From an uncultured Acetatifactor sp. (lineage in GTDB: Bacteria > Bacillota > Clostridia > Lachnospirales > Lachnospiraceae): a stretch of 64,000 nt of DNA. The position numbers were made by a program, and so were the translations under genes. Positions 25,872-34,639 of the stretch are shown piece by piece; position 1 is the first letter of the stretch; the number at the start of each line of letters is the position of its first letter. The stretch lies in NCBI GenBank assembly GCA_910577665.1, contig CAJTOJ010000001.1:310001-374000 (forward strand), read 5' to 3'. The notes under the pieces are model-generated. The model saw nothing but the letters and a program-made list of their open reading frames with translations. It had not been told where the DNA came from and searched no databases.

Positions 25872-26450
25872 TCATTTTACAAATCCCATCCCCTGCTCTT
25901 CACAGGATGCATGGAACCATACCTTTCCTATAATATCTTTCTCGGACACCGGTCCGATATTGGCAGAGCGGCTGTCCTCGCTGTTGCCGGGGTTGTCCCC
26001 GATACAGAAGTACTCACCGCTATCCAGGGTAAATCTGTTGGCGGCAATCCCAGGGTCTATGAGTCTCTCCGTCACCCAGGGACTTGCCTGGCCGTTTACA
26101 TACAGGATCCCTCCCTGGATCTCCACCTGGTCCCCTGGTGTGGCCACAACCCGCTTCACATAATAGTGGGAATTCTCATTGCCATTCGGCAGGAACACCA
26201 CCACATCCCCGGCCTTGGGGGAGGAAATCACATAAAGAAAACGGTTGATGTATATCTTCTGTTCATTGTACAGGGTAGGTTCCATGGATACCCCTACCAC
26301 ATTGGTTGACATACCCAACAGGAAACAGAGGACAGCTGCGATAAATACTGCTGTCAGGATACCGAATACCCAGCTGAAGATTTCCTTCAAAAGGGCGGAG
26401 CTGATTTTCCTGCGTCTCTTATAAAAGCTTAATCCTTTATTCTTTGCCAT
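25872..26450 (-). CDS. signal peptidase I, second paralogue
   Basis: The catalytic serine is in GVSMEPTL, the lysine in YYVKRVVATPGD, and GDNPGNSEDSR is box E. A very basic N-terminus (KNKGLSFYKRRRK) precedes one membrane helix (FGILTAVFIAAVLCFLLGM). I use the second ATG (MAKNKGLS), which has GGAGAAAGAGG upstream, because the first ATG directly abuts its AGG; this gives 192 residues. Only about a third of residues appear shared with the other copy, so substrate specialisation is likely. Confidence 0.92.
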   Translation of the reverse strand: MAKNKGLSFYKRRRKISSALLKEIFSWVFGILTAVFIAAVLCFLLGMSTNVVGVSMEPTLYNEQKIYINRFLYVISSPKAGDVVVFLPNGNENSHYYVKRVVATPGDQVEIQGGILYVNGQASPWVTERLIDPGIAANRFTLDSGEYFCIGDNPGNSEDSRSANIGPVSEKDIIGKVWFHASCEEQGMGFVK

Positions 26451-26519
26451 CCTCTTTCTCCGCAGTCTCTTTTGCCTTTTGGCCATCCTGCCGCAGATGC
26501 CAGGTCCGCAATGTCACAA

Positions 26520-26547
26520 GGGGACAACTACATATGTAATTGTCCCC
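26520..26547 (-). terminator. hairpin after rplS
   Basis: GGGGACAA (26520-26527) pairs with TTGTCCCC (26540-26547), and TACATATGTA inside extends the stem, giving a nearly loop-free hairpin. Only TTG follows on the minus strand. It separates rplS from the signal peptidase gene. Confidence 0.55.
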
Positions 26548-26569
26548 TCAGCATTGCCGTAGGCCCGGC

Positions 26570-26917
26570 TTATCTCATAAGCTCTTTTACCTTTGCCTTC
26601 TTACCCACACGGTTCCTTAAGTAGTTCAGTTTTGCACGTCTCACCTTACCTCTTCTGACCACTTCGATCTTCTCTACATTGGGGGAATGTAAGGGCCATG
26701 TCTTCTCCACACCGATACCATTGGAAGTCTTCCTTACAGTGAAAGTCTCCCTGTTGCTGCCGCCTTGTCTCTTGAGCACAACACCTTCAAATACCTGGAT
26801 TCTCTCGCGGTTGCCTTCCTTGATCTTGCCATATACCTTTACGGTATCCCCTACTGCAAACTCGTCAACGCTTTCCTTCAGCTGCGCAGCTTCGATTTCC
26901 TTGATAATGTCACTCAT
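26570..26917 (-). CDS. rplS: 50S ribosomal protein L19
   Basis: The 115-residue protein has the L19 core (FAVGDTVKVYGKIKEGNRER, then GVVLKRQGG) and ends LRNRVGKKAKVKELM. It bridges the 30S-50S interface. GGAGG lies 7 bases before the ATG. It has its own promoter inside the end of trmD and an unassigned leader of about 90 bases (26918-27010) containing CAGGATCCTG. That leader could be an L19 autoregulatory leader, but I cannot show the fold. Confidence 0.97.
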   Translation of the reverse strand: MSDIIKEIEAAQLKESVDEFAVGDTVKVYGKIKEGNRERIQVFEGVVLKRQGGSNRETFTVRKTSNGIGVEKTWPLHSPNVEKIEVVRRGKVRRAKLNYLRNRVGKKAKVKELMR

Positions 26918-27017
26918 TATGAGCCTCCTTCATAAAATGGATGTTCTTAATACTGTCCTGTGTTAATATCTGCCAGGATCCTGTAACAGAGGACCATCTT
27001 GTTTTCACAACATTCAA

Positions 27018-27046
27018 ATTTTACCATAGACAGTACTCAATTGCAA
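27018..27046 (-). promoter_or_regulatory. promoter of rplS within the 3' end of the trmD fusion gene
   Basis: On the minus strand TTGCAA (27041-27046) and TAAAAT (27018-27023) are exactly 17 bases apart. This allows L19 to be made independently of the rpsP operon. Confidence 0.65.
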
Positions 27047-28503
27047 GGCTTTTTTTCCAGCCACCAGAAGGTTTTCCCCGCCTTGTAGAAACCAAGCTTC
27101 TCCTGCAGGACCTGGGAAGCCACATTTCCCTGTACCACATGTCCGTAAGGGATCCATCCCCGCTCTAACTGGCGGTTGACGCAGTATGCTTCCAGAGATC
27201 CTGCCAGTCCCTGTCTGCGGCAGCATTCCTCCACATACAAAAAGCCTATGCTGCCTTCCCCATGCAGCCCCACAAATCCTCGCAGCACCCCTTCCACGAA
27301 TGCTCCGTACATGGATCCGGACTCTATCCTCTCCTGAAGATAAGACCGGTGTTCCTCCCCATAATGGGTGCACAGGTACTCTATGTGTTCCATGGTCAGA
27401 AGCCTGATATCCCTGTGTCCCACCGGCAAAGGCTCCTTTAAGGTATACAGAAACTGGCTGCACTGGTTGAAAATCCGGTATCCTTCCTTTTGTAGCAACT
27501 CCACCAATGGCTCCTGGTTCACCAGACACCACTCTGTCTCCTCAGGAATCTTCCCTGTCAGATGTTCCCATCCCGTGGAACCAGATTCCCCCGCTGGCTC
27601 CTTTATCCTGTCACAGGCAGCCTCTGTCTCCAGCGCTGCCAAGGTTCTGCCACCATGCTGTGTGCACTGGAGTTCCAGCATACAGATACGGTTGTCCCTG
27701 TCATAGACCAGAATCTCCCCGTCCTGGTCTGCCAGGATCTCCCCCAGGCCCCTTTTCAGGCTCTCTGTCATGTGGATATGGTTGCGCTTGTCTCCGGACA
27801 GCCTGCAGATCAGCTGCTGCTTCCTTAAATATCTCTCATACAGATCTGGCCTGGCCAGACGGGTTCTTAAGACAGACTGTTCCAGACGCCAGGCTTCCAC
27901 TTTCCTGTGATCCCCGGACAAAAGTACCTGGGGCACACTTCTCCCATGCCACACCGGAGGCCTGGTATATTGGGGATATTCCAGCAGATCATTGTGAAAG
28001 CTCTCCTCCTGGGCAGAGAGGCTGTTCCCCAGGACACCGGGAAGCAGCCTTGCTGTAGCATCAATCATGACCATGGCGGCCAGTTCTCCGCCGGAGAGCA
28101 CATAGTCCCCAATGGAAATCCTGTCCGTGACTACTTCTTCCAGCACCCTCTCATCAATCCCCTCATAATGCCCGCAGAGAAAGACCAGTTCCTCTTCCCT
28201 GGCAAATTCCCTGGCATACTTCTGGGTAAAAGGCTTTCCCTGAGGTGTCACATAGACTGTGCGCAATGCCTTCCCGCCGGTAACAGCCCTGTGGGCGTCA
28301 TATACCGGCTGGGCCTGCATGAGCATACCGGCGCCGCCGCCGTATGGATAGTCATCTACCTGGCCGTGTCTCTCCTGGGTATATGTCCGGATATCTACTA
28401 CGTCCAGGGTGATGACTCCCCTGTCTATGGCTTTGCCCATAATGCTGTCACCCAGTCCCTGCCGGATCATATGGGGAAACAATGTCAACACATGAAATAT
28501 CAT
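27037..28503 (-). CDS. trmD: TrmD tRNA (guanine37-N1)-methyltransferase fused to a C-terminal GNAT acetyltransferase domain
   Basis: Residues 1-240 are TrmD: MIFHVLTLFPHM, DDYPYGGGAGM, LCGHYEGIDERV, and SIGDYVLSGGE forming the trefoil-knot SAM site, then EYPQYTRPPVWHG. TrmD makes m1G37 in tRNA and prevents frameshifting. After a linker comes a region with GFLYVEECCRRQGLAGSLEA and GNVASQVLQEKLGF, a GNAT (FR47-like) acetyl-CoA site, ending at residue 488. Normal TrmD has about 240-250 residues, so half of this protein is extra. The ATG overlaps the rimM stop (ATGA). No stop or frame change separates the parts. Confidence 0.9.
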   Translation of the reverse strand: MIFHVLTLFPHMIRQGLGDSIMGKAIDRGVITLDVVDIRTYTQERHGQVDDYPYGGGAGMLMQAQPVYDAHRAVTGGKALRTVYVTPQGKPFTQKYAREFAREEELVFLCGHYEGIDERVLEEVVTDRISIGDYVLSGGELAAMVMIDATARLLPGVLGNSLSAQEESFHNDLLEYPQYTRPPVWHGRSVPQVLLSGDHRKVEAWRLEQSVLRTRLARPDLYERYLRKQQLICRLSGDKRNHIHMTESLKRGLGEILADQDGEILVYDRDNRICMLELQCTQHGGRTLAALETEAACDRIKEPAGESGSTGWEHLTGKIPEETEWCLVNQEPLVELLQKEGYRIFNQCSQFLYTLKEPLPVGHRDIRLLTMEHIEYLCTHYGEEHRSYLQERIESGSMYGAFVEGVLRGFVGLHGEGSIGFLYVEECCRRQGLAGSLEAYCVNRQLERGWIPYGHVVQGNVASQVLQEKLGFYKAGKTFWWLEKKPCN

Positions 28504-29009
28504 TCCAGCAGTCCCTCCAGAATGTGGATCCTGATATACCCGTCCTCCAGGTCCACCGCCAGCACACATTGCTTGATAGCCGGCAGCAGCAGCTCCCTGC
28601 CATCGTGCAGGTCGATCACATAGACATCGTTGGCCCCGGTCTCGTACACTTCCCTCAGGCGGCCGATGTCCTCCCCCTCTTCGTTCTGCACCGCCAGCCC
28701 CATCAGATCCGCCACATAATACTCATCCCGCTTCAGTGGCACCGCATCCTTCCTGGCCACCAGAAGAGATGCCTTGCGGTATTTCTCCACTTCACTGATA
28801 TCATCTATTCCCTTGAATTTTAAGATCACCTGCTGTTTGAAAAACTTCACCTGCTGGATCCCAAGGGTCAGCCTCTCCCTGCCAGTGTCCAGAATCACTT
28901 CCTTCAGCCGCTTATAGCGCGCTGGATCATCTGTGGTGGGGTATACCTTCACCTCCCCCTTCAAGCCATGGGTGGAGGTGATGATTCCTATCTGAAAATA
29001 TGCTTCCAT
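28500..29009 (-). CDS. rimM: 16S rRNA processing/30S maturation factor RimM
   Basis: The 169-residue protein has FQIGIITSTHGLKGEVKVYPTT and a C-terminal PRC-barrel with DEYYVADLMGLAV and EGYIRIHILEGLL-like closing. It assists 30S head assembly with S19. AAGGAAGG precedes the chosen ATG (MEAYFQIG). It overlaps trmD by 4 bases. Confidence 0.95.
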   Translation of the reverse strand: MEAYFQIGIITSTHGLKGEVKVYPTTDDPARYKRLKEVILDTGRERLTLGIQQVKFFKQQVILKFKGIDDISEVEKYRKASLLVARKDAVPLKRDEYYVADLMGLAVQNEEGEDIGRLREVYETGANDVYVIDLHDGRELLLPAIKQCVLAVDLEDGYIRIHILEGLLE

Positions 29010-29147
29010 TCCAACCTTCCTTTTGGCCAGGATGTGAATTACAGGGAGGAACCCCCTGCCACATTGCATATATAACAATGCAGCACTGGTATCCCTCCCT
29101 GCAACCAGGCATCCCTATGCGCCATTCTGCCTGACCGGCATTGGCTC

Positions 29148-29375
29148 TTACACAATCTCCACTTCCACGTTCTTCTTGTCCCTGGATGATGCCGCCTTCA
29201 CCACAGAACGGATCGCCTTGGCAATTCTTCCCTGCTTGCCGATAACTTTTCCCATATCGGATGCAGCTACATGAAGTTTGATGACCGTGTTCCTGCCTTC
29301 AGTGCTCTCCGTCACCACAACCTCGTCCGGGTTGTCAACAAGTGCCCTTGCAATTATTTCCACTAATTCCTTCAT
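29148..29375 (-). CDS. khpA: KH-domain RNA-binding protein KhpA (YlqC)
   Basis: The 75-residue protein is a single KH domain with the GKQGRIAKAIR loop (GxxG type) and the start MKELVEIIARALVDNPDEV. KhpA binds RNA with KhpB and influences cell length and division in Firmicutes. GGAGGTAG precedes the ATG. It lies between rpsP and rimM, its usual position. Confidence 0.95.
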   Translation of the reverse strand: MKELVEIIARALVDNPDEVVVTESTEGRNTVIKLHVAASDMGKVIGKQGRIAKAIRSVVKAASSRDKKNVEVEIV

Positions 29376-29418
29376 AAGCTACCTCCAAAGAATCCAGATT
29401 CCGGAACCCTGATGTTCC

Positions 29419-29664
29419 TTATTTTTCAATTCCGGCTGCCTTGAAGATCTTGCCAACCACCTCTGTGGGCTGTGCGCCGTTTGCAAGCCACTTTCTGGCC
29501 AGCTCCTCATTGATCTTGAATGTGCTGGGATCGGTGCCGGGATCATAGGTTCCAATCTCTTCAATGAACCTGCCATCCCTGGGGGAACGAGAATCAGCTA
29601 CAATGATTCTATAGAAAGGAGCCTTCTTCTGTCCCATTCTTCTAAGTCTGATCTTTACTGCCAT
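29419..29664 (-). CDS. rpsP: 30S ribosomal protein S16
   Basis: The 81-residue protein starts MAVKIRLRRMGQKKAPFYRI, the S16 signature, followed by VADSRSPRDGRFIEEIGTYD. GGAGGTAAGG precedes the ATG. It is cotranscribed with ffh upstream and khpA downstream. Confidence 0.98.
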   Translation of the reverse strand: MAVKIRLRRMGQKKAPFYRIIVADSRSPRDGRFIEEIGTYDPGTDPSTFKINEELARKWLANGAQPTEVVGKIFKAAGIEK

Positions 29665-29765
29665 TTTTCCTTACCTCCGTAAATCAATCCATATTATTTT
29701 ATATGAAAAGGATGTCTGTAAACAGAGCCACCCTCATTCATCTGGTCCTAATAGCCGGATATCCC

Positions 29766-31133
29766 TCAGAACGGGAACCTGCCACCTCCCATGCCTGGAA
29801 AGCCACCGAACATGCCCCGGCCCTTTTTGCTGCCTCCGAACTGCTTCATCATCTTCTGGCTCTGCTCGAACTGCTTCACAAAGCGGTTCACCACTGCTAT
29901 GTCCACGCCGGCTCCCCTGGCAATCCGGTGCTTCCTGCGGGGATTCAGCAGTTTCGGGTTCCGGCGCTCCTCCTTCGTCATGGACAGGACAATGGCCTCG
30001 GACTGCCTAAGCTGTTTCTCATCAACCAGGGACTCCAGATCCCCACCCTTTATCCCCAGGCCGGGCAGCATCCCCAGAATGCTGGACAGACCACCCATGT
30101 TCCGCATCTGCTTCATGCTCTCCAAATAGTCCTCGAAGTCGAACTTTCCCTTCTTCATGCGGCCCGCCATTTCGCGGCCCTTTTCCTCATCTATGTCAAT
30201 GCTCTCCTGGGCTTTCTCAATCAGGGAGAGCACATCCCCCATTCCCAGGATCCGGTTGGCCATACGGTCAGGGTAGAACTGTTCCATATCGGAAAACTTC
30301 TCCCCCATGCCCACATACAGGATCGGCCTGCCTGTGACAGCCTTGATGGAAAGTGCAGCACCGCCTCTGGTGTCGCCGTCCATCTTGGTCAGCACCACAC
30401 CATCTATACCTACCTTCTCATCGAATTCCTTTGCCACATTCACAGCATCCTGTCCGGTCATGGCATCCACCACCAGCAGGGTCTGGTGTACGGTGACTCC
30501 TGCCTTGATCTCCTGCAGCTCCGCCATCATATCTTCATCAATGTGAAGACGCCCTGCCGTGTCCAGAATGACTACATTGTGGCCGTTTTTCCCTGCATAC
30601 TCCAGGGCCTGTCTGGCGATCTCCACCGGCTTGTGATCCCTGCCCATGGAGAATACATCCACTTCCTGCTTCTTTCCGCCTATCTGGAGCTGCTCAATGG
30701 CCGCCGGCCTGTAGATATCACAGGCTACCAGAAGGGATTTCTTGCCCTTTGTCTTCAGCTTACCTGCAATCTTGACTGTGGCAGTTGTCTTACCTGCACC
30801 CTGGAGACCAGCCATCAGAATCACTGTGATGGCTTTACCGGGCTGCATGGCAATCTCTGTGGTCTCACTGCCCATAAGGGCAATCATCTCTTCATTGACG
30901 ATCTTGATCACCATCTGCCCGGGATTGAGCCCGCTCATCACATCCTGGCCAATGGCCCGTTCCTCCACTGACTTGATGAACTGCTTCACCACCCGGAAGT
31001 TCACATCTGCCTCCAGAAGAGCCATCTTCACTTCCTTCATGGCGGCTTTCACATCGTTCTCTGTGAGCCGTCCTTTGCTCCGCAGATTCTTGAATACATT
31101 CTGTAATTTGTCTGTCAGACTCTCAAATGCCAC
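29766..31133 (-). CDS. ffh: signal recognition particle protein Ffh
   Basis: The 455-residue GTPase has the NG domain (GLQGAGKTTATVKIAGKL, VDAMTGQDAVN, VVLTKMDGDTRGG) and a methionine-rich M domain at the C-terminus (MKQMRNMGGLSSILGMLPGLG, MGGGRFPF). It binds SRP RNA and hands nascent membrane proteins to FtsY. The start is a GTG (VAFESLTDKLQN) with AAGGAG 7 bases upstream, matching the canonical N-terminus. It follows ylxM, its usual partner gene. Confidence 0.97.
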   Translation of the reverse strand: MAFESLTDKLQNVFKNLRSKGRLTENDVKAAMKEVKMALLEADVNFRVVKQFIKSVEERAIGQDVMSGLNPGQMVIKIVNEEMIALMGSETTEIAMQPGKAITVILMAGLQGAGKTTATVKIAGKLKTKGKKSLLVACDIYRPAAIEQLQIGGKKQEVDVFSMGRDHKPVEIARQALEYAGKNGHNVVILDTAGRLHIDEDMMAELQEIKAGVTVHQTLLVVDAMTGQDAVNVAKEFDEKVGIDGVVLTKMDGDTRGGAALSIKAVTGRPILYVGMGEKFSDMEQFYPDRMANRILGMGDVLSLIEKAQESIDIDEEKGREMAGRMKKGKFDFEDYLESMKQMRNMGGLSSILGMLPGLGIKGGDLESLVDEKQLRQSEAIVLSMTKEERRNPKLLNPRRKHRIARGAGVDIAVVNRFVKQFEQSQKMMKQFGGSKKGRGMFGGFPGMGGGRFPF

Positions 31134-31239
31134 CTGTAACTCCTTCTGCCATAGGAAACTTATCTGCCAATCCGTCTGCCCTGTTTCCTTGCTTCCATAT
31201 CTGCTGCGTTGCAGTCTGATGCTGCATCTGTCCACGTCT

Positions 31240-31593
31240 CTACAGTTCTTCCAGAAGCCTGCCCGACAGTTCCCGGATCTTCGCAAGGTCTGCCTGCATT
31301 CCAGCCTTGTCAGACGCCCCAAAAGCCAGTTCCCGGATCTCCTCCACCATGCCTTTGGCCCTGGCAAAGCGCTCTACCAGGTGCAGCTTATCCTCGTATC
31401 CCTGTAAGATCCTGTCGCAGCGCCTGACCAGATCATGGACTCCCTGCCTGCTGATCCCCTGCTCCCTGGCAATCTCACCAAGGGATAGATCGTTGTACAC
31501 TGCATCTTCATATATCTGCCGCTGGTGTTCTGTCAGCAGTTCTCCATAAAAATCATACAGCATTGTCTGTTCATACAGTTTATCCATCTTCAT
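31240..31593 (-). CDS. ylxM: YlxM family SRP-associated HTH protein (UPF0122)
   Basis: The 117-residue protein is sigma-70 region 4-like (LTEHQRQIYEDAVYNDLSLG, then EIAREQGISRQGVHDLVRR). YlxM proteins bind SRP components in Firmicutes. GAGGTG lies 7 bases before the chosen ATG (MKMDKLYEQ). It is the first gene of the ffh-rpsP operon. Confidence 0.93.
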   Translation of the reverse strand: MKMDKLYEQTMLYDFYGELLTEHQRQIYEDAVYNDLSLGEIAREQGISRQGVHDLVRRCDRILQGYEDKLHLVERFARAKGMVEEIRELAFGASDKAGMQADLAKIRELSGRLLEEL

Positions 31594-31688
31594 CAGCGCA
31601 CACCTCTTACCTGTTACCATTCACGGCTTTGCCGCTCAGGCAACAGGATGTACACCTCGTGAAAGGTAATCCCTACACAACTTTTTGT

Positions 31689-31735
31689 ATCTTACTACAA
31701 AGCCTGGTTGGTGTCAAGTATTTTTTCTTGACACC
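31689..31735 (-). promoter_or_regulatory. promoter of the ylxM-ffh operon overlapped by a perfect inverted repeat
   Basis: On the minus strand TTGACA (31712-31717) and TAAGAT (31689-31694) are 17 bases apart. GGTGTCAAG (31710-31718) and CTTGACACC (31727-31735) form a perfect 9-bp dyad that contains the -35 box. It could be an operator or the terminator of the gene ending at 31745. Confidence 0.65.
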
Positions 31736-31744
31736 AGAAAAAAT

Positions 31745-32035
31745 TCAGGTACATCCGCATCCGTCATGCCCTTCCTCTCTGAAAACCACCCACAGCCGGA
31801 TCCCGTATCGCTTCCCAAAGTCCATCGCCAGCACCTCCACCGCATTTTTCACGGAATGGCTGGGCTGCTTTGCGGTGGTATATACTGTAATCTCCACAGG
31901 CGGAATGTCCTCCTGGCCCTCCTGCATAAGGCCCCGGGCCATGGCATACCGGTATGTACTGCCCAGCAGTCCCTGTACTCTGGATATATATTGTTCCGGA
32001 ATCTCTTCCGACTGCACCTTTCCCTGGCCCCTCAT
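31745..32035 (-). CDS. hypothetical protein, 96 residues
   Basis: I recognise no family. AGGTGG lies 6-7 bases before the ATG, which supports a real gene. The protein is soluble, with no signal peptide. It has a helical first half (SEEIPEQYISRVQGLLGSTY) and a strand-rich second half (VEITVYTTAKQPSHSVKNAV), and ends in the Cys/Gly tail DGCGCT. It stands alone between the YitT-like gene and ylxM and has a candidate extended -10 (TGATAAAAT on the minus strand near 32095). Confidence 0.6.
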   Translation of the reverse strand: MRGQGKVQSEEIPEQYISRVQGLLGSTYRYAMARGLMQEGQEDIPPVEITVYTTAKQPSHSVKNAVEVLAMDFGKRYGIRLWVVFREEGHDGCGCT

Positions 32036-32160
32036 GTGATTCCACCTGCCTTTCTTCCTGGTTTGTTCCTTTCTGTCCCATTTTTATTCTATATTTTATT
32101 TTATCACAGGTCATCCGGAATGACCGGTATTTTCACCAATGGTATCCCTCTATGCACGAA

Positions 32161-32199
32161 TTGCCTGCATGGCTGTCACAGGGACAATCATGCAGGCAA
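32161..32199 (-). terminator. 11-bp inverted repeat after the YitT-like gene
   Basis: TTGCCTGCATG (32161-32171) and CATGCAGGCAA (32189-32199) pair perfectly with a 17-base loop, 28 bases after the stop codon. No T-run follows on the minus strand, so termination is inferred from position. Confidence 0.5.
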
Positions 32200-32227
32200 A
32201 AATCCGATACAGGCAGGATTCTATTCT

Positions 32228-33133
32228 TCAGACTCTTTCGCTGAATATGTTTTTGTATCCCTCCCCATAGATTTCCGAAGCGCTGGTGACAATCATAAAA
32301 GCCTTGGGGTCTTCTTCCTTGACGATCTGTTCCGCTTTGGGGGAGATCTGCTTCTTCATGACACACAGGATGACTTTTTTCTCCTTGCCGCTGTAGGCCC
32401 CACTGCCTGCTATATGTGTGACACCGATATCCAGTTCCTTAAGAAGCCGTCTGGTAATGGCTTCCTGTCTGTCGCTGATGATAAAGACCATCTTGGCACC
32501 ATCCCGCCCATACAGTACCACATCAATCAGCAGGGAGTTGACCACCACTACCATACCTGCATACAATGCCACATCAATATCCTGGAACACGAAGGCAGAA
32601 GCAGTCACAATGATCACATCGGTAATGAGAAACAACACCCCTGTCCGCAGATACGGGAAACGCAGGCGCAGAAGCTTGATAATGATATCCGTGCCGCCGG
32701 TAGTGGAACCGGTCTTCAACACCAGGCCCATACCCAGGGCCATAAGGGTACCACCTGCCAGCACAGCCAGCACAGGATCCCCCGTGACTGCACCAAAGGG
32801 GGCCAGCAGATTGATGAACCCGGAAGTCACTGCTGTACAGTACATGGTGGACAGGATGAAATGCAGCCCGAACTTCCAGGTGCCCACAGCAATGATGGGA
32901 ATGTTAATTACCAGCACCCAGGTACCGGTCTCCAGGCCTGTAAGCCGGTTCAGAATGATGGAGATACCAGTAACCCCTCCAGGGGCCAGGGAATTGGGAT
33001 CCAGGAACAGGCTCACAGCCACCGCATAGAGCAGGGATGCAAACGTGATGATGGCATAATCCATCACCCTGCGCCCCACTGTTTTTTTCTCCCTGTGAAG
33101 AACCTCACCATCCTGTTCCCTGTCTATGCCCAT
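32228..33133 (-). CDS. YitT/DUF2179 family membrane protein
   Basis: The 301-residue protein has about five to six membrane helices in the first 200 residues (ITFASLLYAVAVSLFLDPNS, PGGVTGISIILNRLTG, VLAVLAGGTLMALGMGLVL, GGTDIIIKLL). A cytoplasmic DUF2179 domain follows (MVFIISDRQEAITRRLLKEL, YSGKEKKVILCVMKK). The transported substrate is not known. I start at the ATG (MGIDREQD) with AAAGGTG upstream rather than the GTG two codons earlier. Confidence 0.88.
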   Translation of the reverse strand: MGIDREQDGEVLHREKKTVGRRVMDYAIITFASLLYAVAVSLFLDPNSLAPGGVTGISIILNRLTGLETGTWVLVINIPIIAVGTWKFGLHFILSTMYCTAVTSGFINLLAPFGAVTGDPVLAVLAGGTLMALGMGLVLKTGSTTGGTDIIIKLLRLRFPYLRTGVLFLITDVIIVTASAFVFQDIDVALYAGMVVVVNSLLIDVVLYGRDGAKMVFIISDRQEAITRRLLKELDIGVTHIAGSGAYSGKEKKVILCVMKKQISPKAEQIVKEEDPKAFMIVTSASEIYGEGYKNIFSERV

Positions 33134-33336
33134 ATCCACACCTTTCTGTTCCTTTCCTGCTCTCTATTAAAAGCATGCCACAAATGCCATAAATCATGCA
33201 TTCTCTGCCCGTTTCCATCAGCTTCCCGTATCCTGCAGACGGGTTTGTGGCGCAAAAAGCACATGCAAGCACCTGGCAGCAATACCGCGTGAACCGTATC
33301 CTGCAGACAGATACATATGCCATAGGCAGTCCCCTG

Positions 33337-34560
33337 TCAGATATTCGCTCGCACCAGTTTGGGCTGGTAGCCCTCCTGCTCCAGAGCCTCCATGATCTGC
33401 TGCTTGTGCTGTGTACCAAAAGCCTCCATGGTAATGCACAGTTCCACCGCTGCATTTCGGTTGATGGACACAAACTGGTTATGCTCCAGCTTGATCACAT
33501 TGCCATTGACCCCGGCGATGATACCGGACACCCGGTGCAGCTCTCCTGGTTTGTCTGGCAACAGCACAGACATGGTGAAGATCCTGTCCCGCATGATCAG
33601 CCCCTGCTGTACCACCGAAGACATGGTAATCACATCCATATTGCCGCCGCTTAAGATGGACACCACCCGTTTGTCTTTCACATCCAGATGTTTCAAGGCA
33701 GCTACCGCCAGCAGGCCGGAATTCTCCACCACCATCTTGTGATTCTCCACCATATCCAGGAAGGCCACCACCAGTTCCGCATCTTCCACTGTAATGATGT
33801 CATCCAGGTTCTGGCAGATGTAGGGGAACAGCTTAACACCGGGGGTCTTCACCGCTGTACCGTCTGCTATTGTACTCACCCGGGGAAGGGTGGTGACTTT
33901 CCCCGCTTTTATGGATGCCCGCATACAGTCCGCCCCGGCAGGTTCCACCCCGATGACCTTGATCTTGGGATTTAAGAGTTTAGCCAGTGTGGACACGCCT
34001 GTGGCCAGACCGCCTCCCCCGATTGGCACCAGGATATAATCCACCAGCGGCAGTTCCTTCACAATCTCCATAGCAATGGTTCCCTGTCCAGTGGCCACTG
34101 CCAGGTCGTCAAATGGATGGATGAAGGTATAACCATGTTCCTCTGCCAGTTCGTAGGCCTTTGCACAGGCTTCATCATACACATCGCCCCAGAGCACGAC
34201 CTGGGCTCCATAGCCTTTGGTGCGGTTCACCTTGATCCATGGAGTGACGGTAGGCATGACAATGGTGGCTTTCGCCCCGAAACAGCCTGCCGCATAAGCC
34301 ACCCCCTGGGCATGGTTGCCTGCAGAGGCAGTGATCAGTCCCCTGTCCCGCTCTTCCTGGGTCAGGGTACTCATCTTATAATATGCACCGCGGAGCTTAT
34401 AGGCACCGGTAAACTGCATGTTTTCCGGCTTCAGGTATACCCGGTTCCCGGTCTGGGCACTCAAGTATTCGCTGTACACCAGCTTTGTCTCCAGTGTAAC
34501 CTTCCTGACCACCTCCGAAGCTTCCTCAAATTTCTCCAATGTCAGCATCTGTTCTTCCAT
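33337..34560 (-). CDS. ilvA: threonine ammonia-lyase with C-terminal ACT domain
   Basis: This PLP enzyme converts threonine to 2-oxobutyrate. The PLP lysine is in FTGAYKLRGAYYKM, the phosphate loop is GGGGLATGVS and SAGNHAQGVAYAAG is present. A C-terminal ACT domain (VLLPDKPGELHRVSGIIAGVNGN) suggests feedback control. At 407 residues it fits the single-ACT clostridial type, either catabolic or isoleucine-biosynthetic. The start MEEQMLTLEKFEEA follows AAAGGAAG. It lies 79 bases after ftsY; no T-box is visible upstream. Confidence 0.92.
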   Translation of the reverse strand: MEEQMLTLEKFEEASEVVRKVTLETKLVYSEYLSAQTGNRVYLKPENMQFTGAYKLRGAYYKMSTLTQEERDRGLITASAGNHAQGVAYAAGCFGAKATIVMPTVTPWIKVNRTKGYGAQVVLWGDVYDEACAKAYELAEEHGYTFIHPFDDLAVATGQGTIAMEIVKELPLVDYILVPIGGGGLATGVSTLAKLLNPKIKVIGVEPAGADCMRASIKAGKVTTLPRVSTIADGTAVKTPGVKLFPYICQNLDDIITVEDAELVVAFLDMVENHKMVVENSGLLAVAALKHLDVKDKRVVSILSGGNMDVITMSSVVQQGLIMRDRIFTMSVLLPDKPGELHRVSGIIAGVNGNVIKLEHNQFVSINRNAAVELCITMEAFGTQHKQQIMEALEQEGYQPKLVRANI

Positions 34561-34639
34561 CTTCCACGTCTTCCTTTCTCTTATCCCCATCCATACGGAC
34601 CGTTCCCGCACATATTCCACCTGCATCCAGGATATGCCT

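Noticed and set aside
26918..27010. Definite L19 leader RNA
   Set aside because: The leader length and position fit, but I could only see one short palindrome and cannot support the fold.
29703..30971. 422-codon plus-strand open frame opposite ffh
   Set aside because: It is a shadow of the ffh reading frame; ffh carries all expected motifs on the other strand.
31685..33292. 535-codon plus-strand open frame opposite the YitT-like and hypothetical genes
   Set aside because: It crosses two real minus-strand genes and a promoter region, resembles no protein and lacks a ribosome site.
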